Source of the DNA: a virus
Virus record (IMG/VR): IMGVR_UViG_3300021197_001246
Location: 1-37,199 of that record
Reading direction: 5' to 3' (one strand)
DNA: 37,199 bases
In this document: piece by piece, positions 12,849 through 20,226 of the stretch
Position numbering within the stretch: position 1 is the stretch's first letter
How the letters are laid out: each line of letters starts with the position of its first letter
Translations under genes and position numbers: made by a program
Notes under the pieces: model-generated
Told to the model about the DNA's origin: nothing
Databases searched by the model: none
What the model saw: only the letters and a program-made list of their open reading frames with translations

Positions 12849-13004
12849 ATGAAATTAAAAATTGAAAAGAAAGCGGTTATATCAAGTTTTACAGCGCCAG
12901 AAAGTCATAAGCTTTGGATTGAAAGTGAAGCCAAAAGGCTAAAGTGTTCTCAGGCTGATGTGTTGAGAATGTTGCTTAATTTTCATGTTGAGGGTGGTGA
13001 GTGA
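12849..13004 (+). CDS. Small RHH-type DNA-binding protein
   Basis: 51 aa from the ATG at 12849 (GGAG six bases upstream; a start at 12837 is also possible). VISSFTAPESHKLWIESEAK then RLKCSQADVLRMLLNFHVEG has the strand-helix-helix order of Arc/CopG-like regulators. It is the second such protein in the genome. It follows directly on a promoter and ends where the next gene begins. Confidence 0.55.
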   Translation: MKLKIEKKAVISSFTAPESHKLWIESEAKRLKCSQADVLRMLLNFHVEGGE

Positions 13005-13237
13005 TGGTTGACCAAGATTTGATAGATAGGTGTGAGCACCTTTCTAACGAGGCTGATATTTCGTTAATACGTAATTATAATTGCTTGATTGAAAGGCAGG
13101 CTAATGCCTTAGACGAGCTTCTAGATAACTACAAAAAGCTTATTGAAAGTAACGCGGAATTGCATAAAGAGCTGGCTAAGGTGAGGGGTGAGAGTGAACA
13201 AATGCAGAAGCAGAAACAACCACACGCCGCAAGATAG
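13004..13237 (+). CDS. Small coiled-coil protein, unknown
   Basis: 77 aa from the ATG at 13004 (GAGGGTGGTGAG upstream). Residues about 20-65 are a continuous charged helix (ANALDELLDNYKKLIESNAE then LHKELAKVRGESEQMQ), likely a coiled coil. It overlaps the next small gene by 44 bases in another frame. Function unknown. Confidence 0.6.
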   Translation: MVDQDLIDRCEHLSNEADISLIRNYNCLIERQANALDELLDNYKKLIESNAELHKELAKVRGESEQMQKQKQPHAAR

Positions 13238-13334
13238 CGAGTTGGTTAATCCTAATAGGATAATAACGGCGCAGCAATTTGGGTATGATGCGAGTAGTAA
13301 GAATTGGAAAGTTAAAAAGGTTTGGAGGGTGTAA
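13194..13334 (+). CDS. 46-aa basic protein, unknown
   Basis: GTG start at 13194 with AGGGG seven to eight bases upstream. The product ends NPNRIITAQQFGYDASSKNW followed by KVKKVWRV. It overlaps the previous frame and ends just before the late promoter. Good translation signals support it; no function can be given. Confidence 0.5.
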   Translation: MNKCRSRNNHTPQDSELVNPNRIITAQQFGYDASSKNWKVKKVWRV

Positions 13335-13336
13335 TT

Positions 13337-13384
13337 TTGTATTTTAGCTGACCGACTATATAATAAGGGCACGAGGCAGTGCCC
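13337..13384 (+). promoter_or_regulatory. Late promoter of the packaging and head operon, with 5' hairpin
   Basis: TTGTAT (13337-13342), 16-base spacer, TATAAT (13359-13364). A perfect stem GGGCAC/GTGCCC (13367-13384) lies at the predicted transcript start and could stabilise the long late mRNA. Confidence 0.6.
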
Positions 13385-13403
13385 GAAATATAGGAGTGAG
13401 TCA

Positions 13404-13982
13404 GTGACCGCTAAACTAACAGCAAAGCAAGAATTATTCTGCAAAGAGTACCTAAAAGATTTAAACGCAACACAAGCCGCATTGAGGGCTGGATATAGTG
13501 AAAATACATCCAGACAGATAGGCACAGAAAACCTTGCAAAACCAGCCGTAGCGGCGAAAATAGCGCAATTAATGAGTGAAAGGGTCGAAAGTGTCGATAT
13601 AGACGCCTCATACGTACTCAGGCGGCTTAAAGAGATAGACCAGTTAGATATACTCGATATTATGAATGATGAGCTTGACGGCTTTAAGAGGCTGTCTGAG
13701 TGGCCTAAGTCTTGGCGCATTTCTATATCGGGTATTGATGTTCAGACTATCGTATCTGGTGGCGATGAGCCAGTAGAGAAGCTGGTAAGAAAAATCAAAT
13801 GGCCGGATAAAACCAAAAACCTTGAGCTCATTGGTAAGCATGTTGATGTTAAGGCTTGGGATAAAGAGCAGGAGGTTACAAGTGTTGTTCATAACATCAT
13901 GCCGGTACCAACAGCGGCAAGTGCGGAAGATTGGGAAAGCACAGCAAAGGATCAGCAGCAAGGTCTATTAAGCCATGACTGA
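13404..13982 (+). CDS. terS: Terminase small subunit
   Basis: 192 aa, GTG start with GGAG eight bases upstream. KLTAKQELFCKEYLKDLNAT then QAALRAGYSENTSRQIGTEN is the classic DNA-binding N-terminal HTH of the terminase_2 family, followed by an oligomerising helical part. It recognises the packaging site and regulates the large subunit. It overlaps terL by eight bases, the usual coupling. The site it binds is probably near its own gene. Confidence 0.93.
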   Translation: MTAKLTAKQELFCKEYLKDLNATQAALRAGYSENTSRQIGTENLAKPAVAAKIAQLMSERVESVDIDASYVLRRLKEIDQLDILDIMNDELDGFKRLSEWPKSWRISISGIDVQTIVSGGDEPVEKLVRKIKWPDKTKNLELIGKHVDVKAWDKEQEVTSVVHNIMPVPTAASAEDWESTAKDQQQGLLSHD

Positions 13983-15528
13983 TTACAATGTGGTGCTAAA
14001 GCCGCAAGATGGTAGTCAGTCACTTGCCCTATCCTGCCCATGTAATGAAATACTTTACGAAGGTACGCGCGGACCGGGCAAAACAGCTTGCCAGTTAATG
14101 AGGTTTAGGCGTCTTGTTGGGCTTGGTTACGGTGCATTCTGGAAAGGTGTTATATTTGATATAGAGTATAAAAACCTAGGCGATATCATATCCCAATCAA
14201 AGAAGCTATTTAATAAATTCAATGATGGTGCCAAGTTCCTGCAATCGGCTAGTGAGCTTAAATGGGTTTGGCCCACTGGTGAGGAATTACTATTTAGATA
14301 TGAGCAAAAGGCTGATGGTTACTGGAACTATCATGGGCAAGAATTCCCCTTTGTTGGTCACAACGAACTTACAAAGAGGGCGGATAGTGAGTTTTACGAG
14401 TCTATGTTTTCTTGTATGCGCTCATCATTTAGGCCAGAAGATTACCCGCTACCTGACGGCTCACTATTACCACCTATACCGCTTGAATGCTTCTCTACTA
14501 CCAACCCTTTCGGTGTTGGCCACACTTGGGTTAAGAAGAGATTTATTGACCCAGTACCGCGTGGAACTATCAACAAGCAAGAGATAAAGACGTTCAACCC
14601 GCAGACTGAGCTTGAGGAGACTGTTACTTTAACCAGGGTGGCAATTCATGGTTCATGGCGTGAGAATAAATACCTAGACCCGACTTACATTGCATTCCTA
14701 ATGAATATCAAAGACCCAAACAAGCGCAAGGCATGGGTAAATGGTGATTGGTCTGTGACGTCAGGCGGTAGGTTTGACCATCTATGGCGTGAGCATGTTC
14801 ATGTTATTGATCCGTTCGAGATACCCGCTAGATGGCACGTTGACCGCTCGCATGACTGGGGTGAATCAAAGCCATTTAGTAATCTTTGGTTTGCTGAGTC
14901 CGATGGTAAGCCTGTTGAGATTAACGGAAAGTACATGAAGTACCCGTATGGCACACTGTTTGTAATTGGTGAGTTTTACGGCTGCGAGCATGACCAGCAC
15001 AATACCGGCTTAAAGATGAGTGCCACCAATGTAGCTAAAGATGTTGCTTTGATAGACAGGGCGCTAAGGGGTGAGGATGTGAAGCCGTCCGGCGCTGGTG
15101 AGGTTAATTACATTCATGGTATATGCAAAAACGTCAGGCGCGTTCATGCGGGACCAGCCGATAACGCTATATTCAACAAGGATGACGAGCAGGTTTCAAT
15201 CGGTGACAAGATGAAAAGCCAGGGTGTTGATTGGACTAAATCAGATAAAGCGCCCGGCTCAAGAGTTGGTGGTGCGGCGGTGTTGTGTGAAATGTTAGAG
15301 GCGGCTATTGAGGGTAATGACAGTCAAAGCGGCATGCCAGAGAGACCCGCTATATACTTCTTTAACAATGTAAGGGGTATTATATCTAGGTTCCCTGTGC
15401 TTAGCCGTGACACTAAAAAGCCTGATGATGTTGACACCGGGCAAGAAGATCATGATTACGATGCGCTTAGGTATAGAGCTACGGCTAAGAAGTACAAGCC
15501 GCTAACCTCTAAGATAAGATTCGCTTAA
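13975..15528 (+). CDS. terL: Terminase large subunit
   Basis: 517 aa. The ATPase P-loop is GTRGPGKT (residues 30-37), near the N-terminus as usual. The acidic Walker B/catalytic region lies around FVGHNELTKRADSEFYESMF. The nuclease half starts near HVDRSHDWGESKPFSNLWFA, with further acidic residues in DDEQVSIGDKMKSQG and HDYDALRY near the C-terminus. The enzyme cuts concatemeric DNA and pumps it into the prohead through the portal. It is full length and intact. Confidence 0.96.
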   Translation: MTDYNVVLKPQDGSQSLALSCPCNEILYEGTRGPGKTACQLMRFRRLVGLGYGAFWKGVIFDIEYKNLGDIISQSKKLFNKFNDGAKFLQSASELKWVWPTGEELLFRYEQKADGYWNYHGQEFPFVGHNELTKRADSEFYESMFSCMRSSFRPEDYPLPDGSLLPPIPLECFSTTNPFGVGHTWVKKRFIDPVPRGTINKQEIKTFNPQTELEETVTLTRVAIHGSWRENKYLDPTYIAFLMNIKDPNKRKAWVNGDWSVTSGGRFDHLWREHVHVIDPFEIPARWHVDRSHDWGESKPFSNLWFAESDGKPVEINGKYMKYPYGTLFVIGEFYGCEHDQHNTGLKMSATNVAKDVALIDRALRGEDVKPSGAGEVNYIHGICKNVRRVHAGPADNAIFNKDDEQVSIGDKMKSQGVDWTKSDKAPGSRVGGAAVLCEMLEAAIEGNDSQSGMPERPAIYFFNNVRGIISRFPVLSRDTKKPDDVDTGQEDHDYDALRYRATAKKYKPLTSKIRFA

Positions 15529-15546
15529 ATTAATTTATAATTAATC

Positions 15547-15575
15547 TTGCAATCATTTTTAAGTAGAGTTATATT
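15547..15575 (+). promoter_or_regulatory. Strong internal promoter of the structured-RNA module
   Basis: TTGCAA (15547-15552), 17-base spacer, TATATT (15570-15575), preceded by UP-like AT-rich sequence. The predicted start is about 15582, exactly where the structured segment begins. Confidence 0.7.
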
Positions 15576-15579
15576 TAAT

Positions 15580-15672
15580 CCCGTCGTTAAGACATTCATG
15601 CGAGACCTCGGAAATCTCGCACCTATTAATTTAGGAATGTGTATTTTACCCCGTCGAGAGGCGGGGATTTTA
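15580..15672 (+). ncRNA. Structured RNA, small RNA or regulatory leader; IS200/IS605 end-like
   Basis: P1: ACATTC (15592-15597) pairs with GAATGT (15635-15640). Inside it P2: TGCGAGA (15599-15605) pairs with TCTCGCA (15615-15621). P3: CCCCGTC-GAGA-GGCGGGG (15649-15666) is a 7-bp stem with a GNRA loop followed by ATTTTAAT. A second CCCGT at 15580-15584 could replace the 5' arm of P3. P3 can act as a terminator or hide the GGGGA before the ATG at 15673. The CCCGTC hairpins also resemble the right ends of IS200/IS605 elements. Structure is seen by eye; function and origin are inferred. Confidence 0.55.
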
Positions 15673-15894
15673 ATGGATATAGTTATGGCTGGTATGATTA
15701 AGATTAAAAGAGAAGAGTTGCAGCAGGTTATTGAAAACTTAATTAGATTTAACGATGCAGAAGAAATTCTTATAGGTACTGATACCGTATCTGACGAGTT
15801 AAGAAGTAGGCCGCTCAATGCTGAAAAAGTAAAAGAGCCGTGCACCACAACGATAACTATAGTAATGAAAGGTGAGGGTGTTTTTTATCAATAG
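15673..15894 (+). CDS. 73-aa protein under the structured leader
   Basis: The ATG at 15673 follows the P3 hairpin, whose GGGGA would be the Shine-Dalgarno at five bases; ATGs at 15685 and 15694 are alternatives. The frame stays open farther upstream through the structured segment, but that part is unlikely to be coding. The product is helical at first (IKIKREELQQVIENLIRFND) and then beta-prone (TTTITIVMKGEGVFY). It is the only gene between its own promoter and a terminator, so it is an independent accessory unit. No family is recognised. Confidence 0.6.
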   Translation: MDIVMAGMIKIKREELQQVIENLIRFNDAEEILIGTDTVSDELRSRPLNAEKVKEPCTTTITIVMKGEGVFYQ

Positions 15895-15920
15895 ATTATT
15901 TAAAAAAGTTTTCATGAAGC

Positions 15921-15938
15921 CAAGGCCGAGGCCTTTTT
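15921..15938 (+). terminator. Rho-independent terminator of the accessory unit
   Basis: AAGGC-CGAG-GCCTT followed by TTTT, 27 bases after the 73-aa gene. Confidence 0.75.
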
Positions 15939-15962
15939 TAAGTGATTTAAATGGAGAGTGTT

Positions 15963-16385
15963 ATGGGTAAAGTTGATTGGAGTAAGGCGCCTGAGGGTGC
16001 TGAGTTTAGTGTTCGCGCTGGTTTTTATCGTATTTTGGATGGCTCTTTAGGTGTATGGAATCCTATGATTTGTATTTGGGTTGCATCAGATTTGGATATC
16101 ACTTGGGCTCGACGGCAGGGCTGTTACGAGCTAAGGCCTAGCAATTGCAAAGTAAGCGCGGACTGTGTAAAGTCACCTAATCACTATCAATTGATGGGTG
16201 GTATAGAGTTAATTGAGATAATAGCGCGCTCAATGACCAAGGAGCAATGGAAGGGTTTTTGTCTTGGTAATATGCTTAAGTATCGCATTCGTGCTGGCAA
16301 GAAGGATTGTTTGCAGCAAGATATAGATAAGGCTAATTTTTATGGCGAGCTTTACGAAATGCATAAGGGTAAGTGTTATGAGTGA
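15963..16385 (+). CDS. DUF3310-containing protein
   Basis: 140 aa from the ATG at 15963 (GGAGAG upstream; an ATG at 15951 is less well placed). The C-terminal ~70 residues carry the DUF3310 pattern: SPNHYQLMGGIELIEIIARS, then GFCLGNMLKYRIRAGKK with a following DIDKANFYGELYE helix. The N-terminal 60 residues are a separate small domain rich in Trp. DUF3310 proteins are common in phages and usually early genes; a role in nucleotide metabolism has been suggested but not shown. Its presence inside the late head region is odd. Confidence 0.85.
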   Translation: MGKVDWSKAPEGAEFSVRAGFYRILDGSLGVWNPMICIWVASDLDITWARRQGCYELRPSNCKVSADCVKSPNHYQLMGGIELIEIIARSMTKEQWKGFCLGNMLKYRIRAGKKDCLQQDIDKANFYGELYEMHKGKCYE

Positions 16386-16596
16386 AAAAATAAGATGCGC
16401 AATTGATACTTTAAAAGGTGAGATGGCTGATGTTGAGCTTGGTTCTTACGCTCACTCTTGGCATTGTAATTTAGCAATGTGTTTTTACGACGCGGCCGTT
16501 GATGAGCTTGGTCATGATAAGGCTTATGAGCTTGCTAATAATTCTGCTACTGCATTTATGAGGTTGTTATTTGGGGTTGAAACTAAAAATGAATGA
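16378..16596 (+). CDS. Small protein, unknown
   Basis: 72 aa from the ATG at 16378, overlapping the DUF3310 stop by eight bases. Mostly helical, with several Cys and His (SWHCNLAMCFYDAAVD) that do not form an obvious metal site. It ends just before a terminator. Function unknown. Confidence 0.6.
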   Translation: MSEKIRCAIDTLKGEMADVELGSYAHSWHCNLAMCFYDAAVDELGHDKAYELANNSATAFMRLLFGVETKNE

Positions 16597-16620
16597 AGAA
16601 TATCGACCGATATAAATAGA

Positions 16621-16640
16621 CCCGCAATAGCGGGTTTTTT
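16621..16640 (+). terminator. Rho-independent terminator
   Basis: CCCGC-AATA-GCGGG followed by TTTTTT. It shares an 18-base string with the terminator at 8313. It separates the DUF3310 unit from the MuF gene. Confidence 0.92.
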
Positions 16641-16691
16641 ATTGCCCCTGATAAAATGCTAAACTAAACAAAAGCCCAATAGAGTTTAGTT

Positions 16692-17840
16692 ATGGACCCG
16701 ATACAGCAAGATAACCAGCACGAAATATCAATTCAGAGATTAGCAACCAAGATATACAAAGATGATGTTAGGCCAGCGCTTGAGCGCGCGCGCTTAGATG
16801 TGCGTATGCTGTTACTTGATATGGAAGAGTTACCCAAGAGTGTAGCGGGGCTTAACAAGCTGTCAGTCGAGATTAAGCGCATAGTAAATGAGGCTTATAA
16901 TGTTGGCTGGTTGGCTGCTACAGAAGAAATGACAGAGCTTGCAGTGTATGAAGCTGCATTTTATGCTGGGCTAATGACTAAATCCTTTGGTGATGCAATA
17001 TCAAAGCCTCTTAGTGTGCCGCCGGATGAGAAGATTAAGCGCTATGTGAATAGGGCGCTAATGTCACTTGAGGGAACCAGCCCCAAAACTGCGGTATGGC
17101 CTGATTTTGTTAAGGATAACATTAACGGGGTGGGTAATACTTATGACCAGCAAGTCAGGGCTGCTTTTGTAAATGGTGAGACTGTTAACCAAGCCGCTAA
17201 GCGCTTAAAAACTGTTACCGATGGCGTGTTGAGTGATAGAGCTGAAAACTTGGTAAGGACTGGTGTGCAGCACTACGCAATACAATCTAGGTTAGCAATG
17301 GCTGCTGATAATAAGAGTGTTATAGCTCGCGAGGTTCCTGTTACTACGTTTGATAACAGGCGCTCATTAACATGCACCAGCATTCAGGATAAGTACGGGC
17401 AAAAGGGTTGGCCTGTTGGCGAGTCGCCTATAGGCTACCCGCCTTATCATTATTCGTGTCGTACGGGCATCATATTCCTACCTAAAGGCCAAGATAGTAT
17501 CGAAGGTATGCGAGCTGCTGTATCAGGCAGGAAGGGCGAGCAAGCAAAAGAGGATTACGAGGCCAGAGATTCACGCACAGATAAGAAAGTTAAGTATCGC
17601 GGTAAGCGTGACCAGAACATATTTAACACTTCGCAGATTAAGTCATCTACCACAATTGAGTCATGGATGCGCAGGCAACCGCGATGGTATGTTGATTCTG
17701 CGCTGGGTAAGTCTAGAGCTAGCTTATTCTTGAATGGTGATTTGAAGCTTAATAAGTTCACGGACGCAGCAGGACGCCCGTTAACTTTAGCTGAACTTAG
17801 AAAGGTTGATTCTGAGGCGTTTGAAAGGGCTGGTTTATAG
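16692..17840 (+). CDS. MuF-like minor head (head morphogenesis) protein
   Basis: 382 aa. The MuF core is clear: LVRTGVQHYAIQSRLAMAAD, then VTTFDNRRSLTCTSIQDKYG, and a PPYHYSCRT segment with the conserved Cys/His residues. The N-terminal 150 residues are helical. The C-terminal tail (RWYVDSALGKSRASLFLNGD) completes the family's layout. MuF proteins sit at the portal vertex and are packaged or ejected with DNA. Here the gene lies before the portal gene, with an accessory cassette of 2.3 kb in between; in most phages portal comes first. Confidence 0.88.
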   Translation: MDPIQQDNQHEISIQRLATKIYKDDVRPALERARLDVRMLLLDMEELPKSVAGLNKLSVEIKRIVNEAYNVGWLAATEEMTELAVYEAAFYAGLMTKSFGDAISKPLSVPPDEKIKRYVNRALMSLEGTSPKTAVWPDFVKDNINGVGNTYDQQVRAAFVNGETVNQAAKRLKTVTDGVLSDRAENLVRTGVQHYAIQSRLAMAADNKSVIAREVPVTTFDNRRSLTCTSIQDKYGQKGWPVGESPIGYPPYHYSCRTGIIFLPKGQDSIEGMRAAVSGRKGEQAKEDYEARDSRTDKKVKYRGKRDQNIFNTSQIKSSTTIESWMRRQPRWYVDSALGKSRASLFLNGDLKLNKFTDAAGRPLTLAELRKVDSEAFERAGL

Positions 17841-17850
17841 CTCTTTCTTT
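17823..17850 (+). terminator. Terminator overlapping two convergent stop codons
   Basis: GAAAGGGCT (17823-17831) pairs with AGCTCTTTC (17839-17847), nine pairs with one wobble, then TTT. It spans the end of the MuF gene and the end of the leftward gene at 17835. The T run is short, so strength is uncertain. Confidence 0.5.
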
Positions 17851-18254
17851 ACTGGGCCTATGTCGTGCCATTCTGGGAACATGTTGCAATATTGATCCTT
17901 TGCTATTGTAACAACCCTTCTCTGTCTAATTAGCTGCCAGCCTTGAATGCCGTGGTATTTATTTCTAATTATATCTCTATACTCTAATATACAATCCTTG
18001 CTGCTAAATTCAGCGGGTTCACCAATGGGGTGATCGAATGGCGCTAAAGACTCTAGCAACTCAATAGTCTTAATTGATTCATCGTCATACTTGAGGTAGC
18101 TTTCATCTTTATTCGTGTCAGTTATTAACTTGTCAGATATTTCTGTTAGGTATTCAAAACGAGTGTCTTTATGTTTTTTTCTGTCGAAAAACTCGTAAAT
18201 TAAAAGCGCAACAAAAATAACAAGGCCAATTAATATACCAATGTAATCAATCAT
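17835..18254 (-). CDS. Membrane-anchored protein, unknown
   Basis: 139 aa from the ATG at 18254, which overlaps the stop of the gene before it (ATGATTGA). One N-terminal transmembrane helix (DYIGILIGLVIFVALLIYEF), then a basic stop-transfer FFDRKKHKD and a soluble domain of about 110 residues. Last gene of a leftward three-gene cassette placed against the late operon. The layout suggests a membrane-tethered cytosolic domain; no family is recognised. Exclusion or immunity is only a guess. Confidence 0.65.
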   Translation of the reverse strand: MIDYIGILIGLVIFVALLIYEFFDRKKHKDTRFEYLTEISDKLITDTNKDESYLKYDDESIKTIELLESLAPFDHPIGEPAEFSSKDCILEYRDIIRNKYHGIQGWQLIRQRRVVTIAKDQYCNMFPEWHDIGPVKKEL

Positions 18255-18492
18255 AAAAACCAGCCTTATAAAGAATTGCACTAGATACTGCGCCCAAGAT
18301 GGCGCAAAGGTAAAAAAACTGCGCTTTGTGTTTTGCGCCCCCTTCTGCCCAGCGATAAAACCTATTGTACTCTATGTCGGTGAACGCCCACTCAAGGCCA
18401 AAAGTAAAGGTGAGTAACAAAAATAAAGCTACAATAAAAATCACGGTAATAGTTACGTAGTCGGAAAGCATTTTTACTATTAGTTTAATCAC
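18247..18492 (-). CDS. Two-TM membrane protein, unknown
   Basis: 81 aa from a GTG at 18492 that overlaps the previous stop (GTGTGA); a GTG at 18507 would add five residues. Two hydrophobic segments: VTITVIFIVALFLLLTFTFG and FFYLCAILGAVSSAILY, with a charged loop between. Middle gene of the leftward cassette, coupled to both neighbours. Function unknown. Confidence 0.65.
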   Translation of the reverse strand: MIKLIVKMLSDYVTITVIFIVALFLLLTFTFGLEWAFTDIEYNRFYRWAEGGAKHKAQFFYLCAILGAVSSAILYKAGFYD

Positions 18493-18800
18493 ACCCCTAT
18501 CTCCCACTCATCGGCAAGATTGCTTACAACCTCGGTAACTGCCTTGATGTACTCGGCGCGCAACACTGAAACGTCATTTGATAGCGCGGCAAGGGTGGGC
18601 TTAACCATATCTATTTCTTCGAGCATATGATGAACGCAAGCTTCTTCGTCTATGACTATTTTAACCCCGTCATGGCGTCGATACTCAATTTGATATCCAC
18701 CACCTGCAACCTTGTCAATTGCACCAGCTACCCACTCGTTACGGTCTATATTGTTAGCTTCGCAGTATGCTTTTGCTTTGTGTATGTTTATTGTTTTCAT
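18489..18800 (-). CDS. Soluble protein, first gene of leftward cassette, unknown
   Basis: 103 aa with GGAG upstream of the ATG. The N-terminal part (KAKAYCEANNIDRNEWVAGA) is helical, followed by a short beta segment (GGYQIEYRRHDGVKIVIDEE) and a long C-terminal helix. No known motif. It is read from a promoter that shares its DNA with the rightward promoter of the opposite cassette (18829-18891). Confidence 0.65.
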   Translation of the reverse strand: MKTINIHKAKAYCEANNIDRNEWVAGAIDKVAGGGYQIEYRRHDGVKIVIDEEACVHHMLEEIDMVKPTLAALSNDVSVLRAEYIKAVTEVVSNLADEWEIGV

Positions 18801-18828
18801 TTTATTTCTCCGTTTGTTTGATGGTGTA

Positions 18829-18891
18829 AATCTAACATACTTAAAATTAATTGCAATATCATTTTACAATCATTTTATGTTGGGTTATAGT
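18829..18891. promoter_or_regulatory. Bidirectional promoter region of the 17.8-20.1 kb cassette
   Basis: Rightward: TTTACA (18863-18868), 17-base spacer, TATAGT (18886-18891). Leftward: TTGCAA (18851-18856), 16-base spacer, TAGATT (18829-18834). The shared segment 18841-18870 (TTAAAATTAATT-N6-TCATTTTACAAT) also occurs at 4618-4647. Confidence 0.6.
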
Positions 18892-18918
18892 TCAGCCATC
18901 GAAATGAAGGAGAGTGTT

Positions 18919-19053
18919 ATGAGCTTCGAAGATAAAAACAAGCAATGGCTATCGGACAACATGCCGTTTGCTTTTGAAGTAGAAGAAAAGGAAGAGGTAG
19001 TTAATGTGCCGCCTCTAAAACGTAAATTACATGATGATTTTGATGGGGAGTAG
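18919..19053 (+). CDS. 44-aa acidic protein
   Basis: ATG at 18919 with AAGGAGAG five bases upstream. The product (MSFEDKNKQWLSDNMPFAFE...) is strongly acidic and probably disordered, ending FDGE. First gene of the rightward arm of the cassette. An acidic, DNA-mimic-like nature is possible but unproven; 44 aa is short for that. Confidence 0.55.
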   Translation: MSFEDKNKQWLSDNMPFAFEVEEKEEVVNVPPLKRKLHDDFDGE

Positions 19054-19054
19054 G

Positions 19055-19825
19055 ATGAAATATCCAGCAATACTAAGGTTAGCAAATGGAAGTATAGTTT
19101 TAGCTGTAAAAGATGGGTGCGGTGTGGCTTTGAGTAATTACGAGGATGATTACGAACGGACTATCGCTAACTGTTACTACACAGATTTCAATGGGTTCTG
19201 TAGGGCAAAAAACATAACCCGCGAATACCTAGATGACACTTACGGCGAAGTTGGGAGTCAGGAGCATGCTGAGTTTATTGTTAAGCTGGCTAGGGTTAAT
19301 GGTTTTAATTGCGATATTATTATAAGCACAGAGAAAGCTAGGTCATTTGCTTTTTACGATAGTGGCAATTTTTACCTTGACGAAAGGAGGTGTTACAGGC
19401 TTTCTCAAGGTAAATCTAAAAAGCACAGAAAAATAACACTACCACTACCACCTAAGGATGAAAATATGAAAAGCGAAGATGTGAAAAGTGAAGATTGGCC
19501 GAAGGTTGGGGATGAAGTTTTAATTTCAGGGCTTGAAGAAGATAGCAGATACTACGCTTTTGAGGGTCTTAAGGTTGAAGTGGTAGGTGTGGCAAATTAT
19601 GAGGGCTTGGAAATAATTACATTTTGGCAGCCACTGCGAGGTTTGGGGGCCATGGTTTCCGGTGGTTGGTTTAAAAAACCACAAACACAAGTAGAGGTGC
19701 TAGCTGAGCTTATAGATGAATCGCTGTGCGCCACAGTTGATATGGATGAAATATTAAAAATAGCCAAGGTGATAATTGAAGGTGGCGTGAAGGGTGTAAC
19801 ATACAAGCCAAAACAAGGAGATTAA
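19055..19825 (+). CDS. Unknown two-domain protein
   Basis: 256 aa from the ATG at 19055, which lies behind GGGGAG and one base after the previous stop. Residues 1-125 form a soluble alpha/beta region; residues about 125-150 are a charged linker with KKHRKITLPLPPKDENMKSE; residues 155-215 (VGDEVLISGLEEDSRYYAFE then GLKVEVVGV) look like an SH3-like beta barrel. No catalytic motif is seen. It is expressed from the bidirectional promoter, so it belongs to the accessory cassette. Confidence 0.6.
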   Translation: MKYPAILRLANGSIVLAVKDGCGVALSNYEDDYERTIANCYYTDFNGFCRAKNITREYLDDTYGEVGSQEHAEFIVKLARVNGFNCDIIISTEKARSFAFYDSGNFYLDERRCYRLSQGKSKKHRKITLPLPPKDENMKSEDVKSEDWPKVGDEVLISGLEEDSRYYAFEGLKVEVVGVANYEGLEIITFWQPLRGLGAMVSGGWFKKPQTQVEVLAELIDESLCATVDMDEILKIAKVIIEGGVKGVTYKPKQGD

Positions 19826-19826
19826 A

Positions 19827-20141
19827 ATGGTTAAAAAAGATATTGTTTACATAACGGATATTTGCAAAGCGCCTTTTATTGATAGGCTCTTTTATGTAAT
19901 GCTAAATGATTTAAAGGTTGATTTAAGTGACCGTAGTTATATGACTTTAAATCCGCTAAAGTGGAGCTTGATGACTGCATTTACCTCTGTGTACATTGCC
20001 ATTGTTTACTTGGTTTTAGTTCCCATTGTAATGACTCCTTTAGCGGCACTTGATGCGTATAGAATGCCAGCAAAGTACAAATCAAAAGATTTTATAGGGT
20101 ACTATCGCGAGGGGGTTTATTTGATTAGAGATATAGATTAA
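19827..20141 (+). CDS. Membrane protein, unknown
   Basis: 104 aa, starting two bases after the previous gene, with AAGGAG upstream. A hydrophobic hairpin at residues about 48-75 (WSLMTAFTSVYIAIVYLVLV) is flanked by polar ends. Third gene of the rightward arm, before a terminator. Function unknown. Confidence 0.55.
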   Translation: MVKKDIVYITDICKAPFIDRLFYVMLNDLKVDLSDRSYMTLNPLKWSLMTAFTSVYIAIVYLVLVPIVMTPLAALDAYRMPAKYKSKDFIGYYREGVYLIRDID

Positions 20142-20160
20142 AAGACAAACAAGCAACACA

Positions 20161-20183
20161 GGCCGCTTAATTGCGGTCTTTTT
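20161..20183 (+). terminator. Rho-independent terminator
   Basis: GGCCGC-TTAATT-GCGGTC followed by TTTTT. It closes the rightward accessory arm and precedes the portal gene. Confidence 0.88.
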
Positions 20184-20199
20184 GTATCTGATTTATACT
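20171..20199 (+). promoter_or_regulatory. Weak promoter candidate for the portal operon
   Basis: TTGCGG (20171-20176), 17-base spacer, TATACT (20194-20199), with a 15-bp palindrome TTTATACTGTATAAA around the -10. The -35 is poor and lies in the terminator stem, so this is tentative. Confidence 0.35.
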
Positions 20200-20226
20200 G
20201 TATAAAAATCAGAGGCACAGTAAAAA

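Noticed and set aside
20194-20216. LexA (SOS) box before the portal gene
   Set aside because: CTG and CAG are present but nine bases apart, not ten; the palindrome more likely reflects an AT-rich -10 region.
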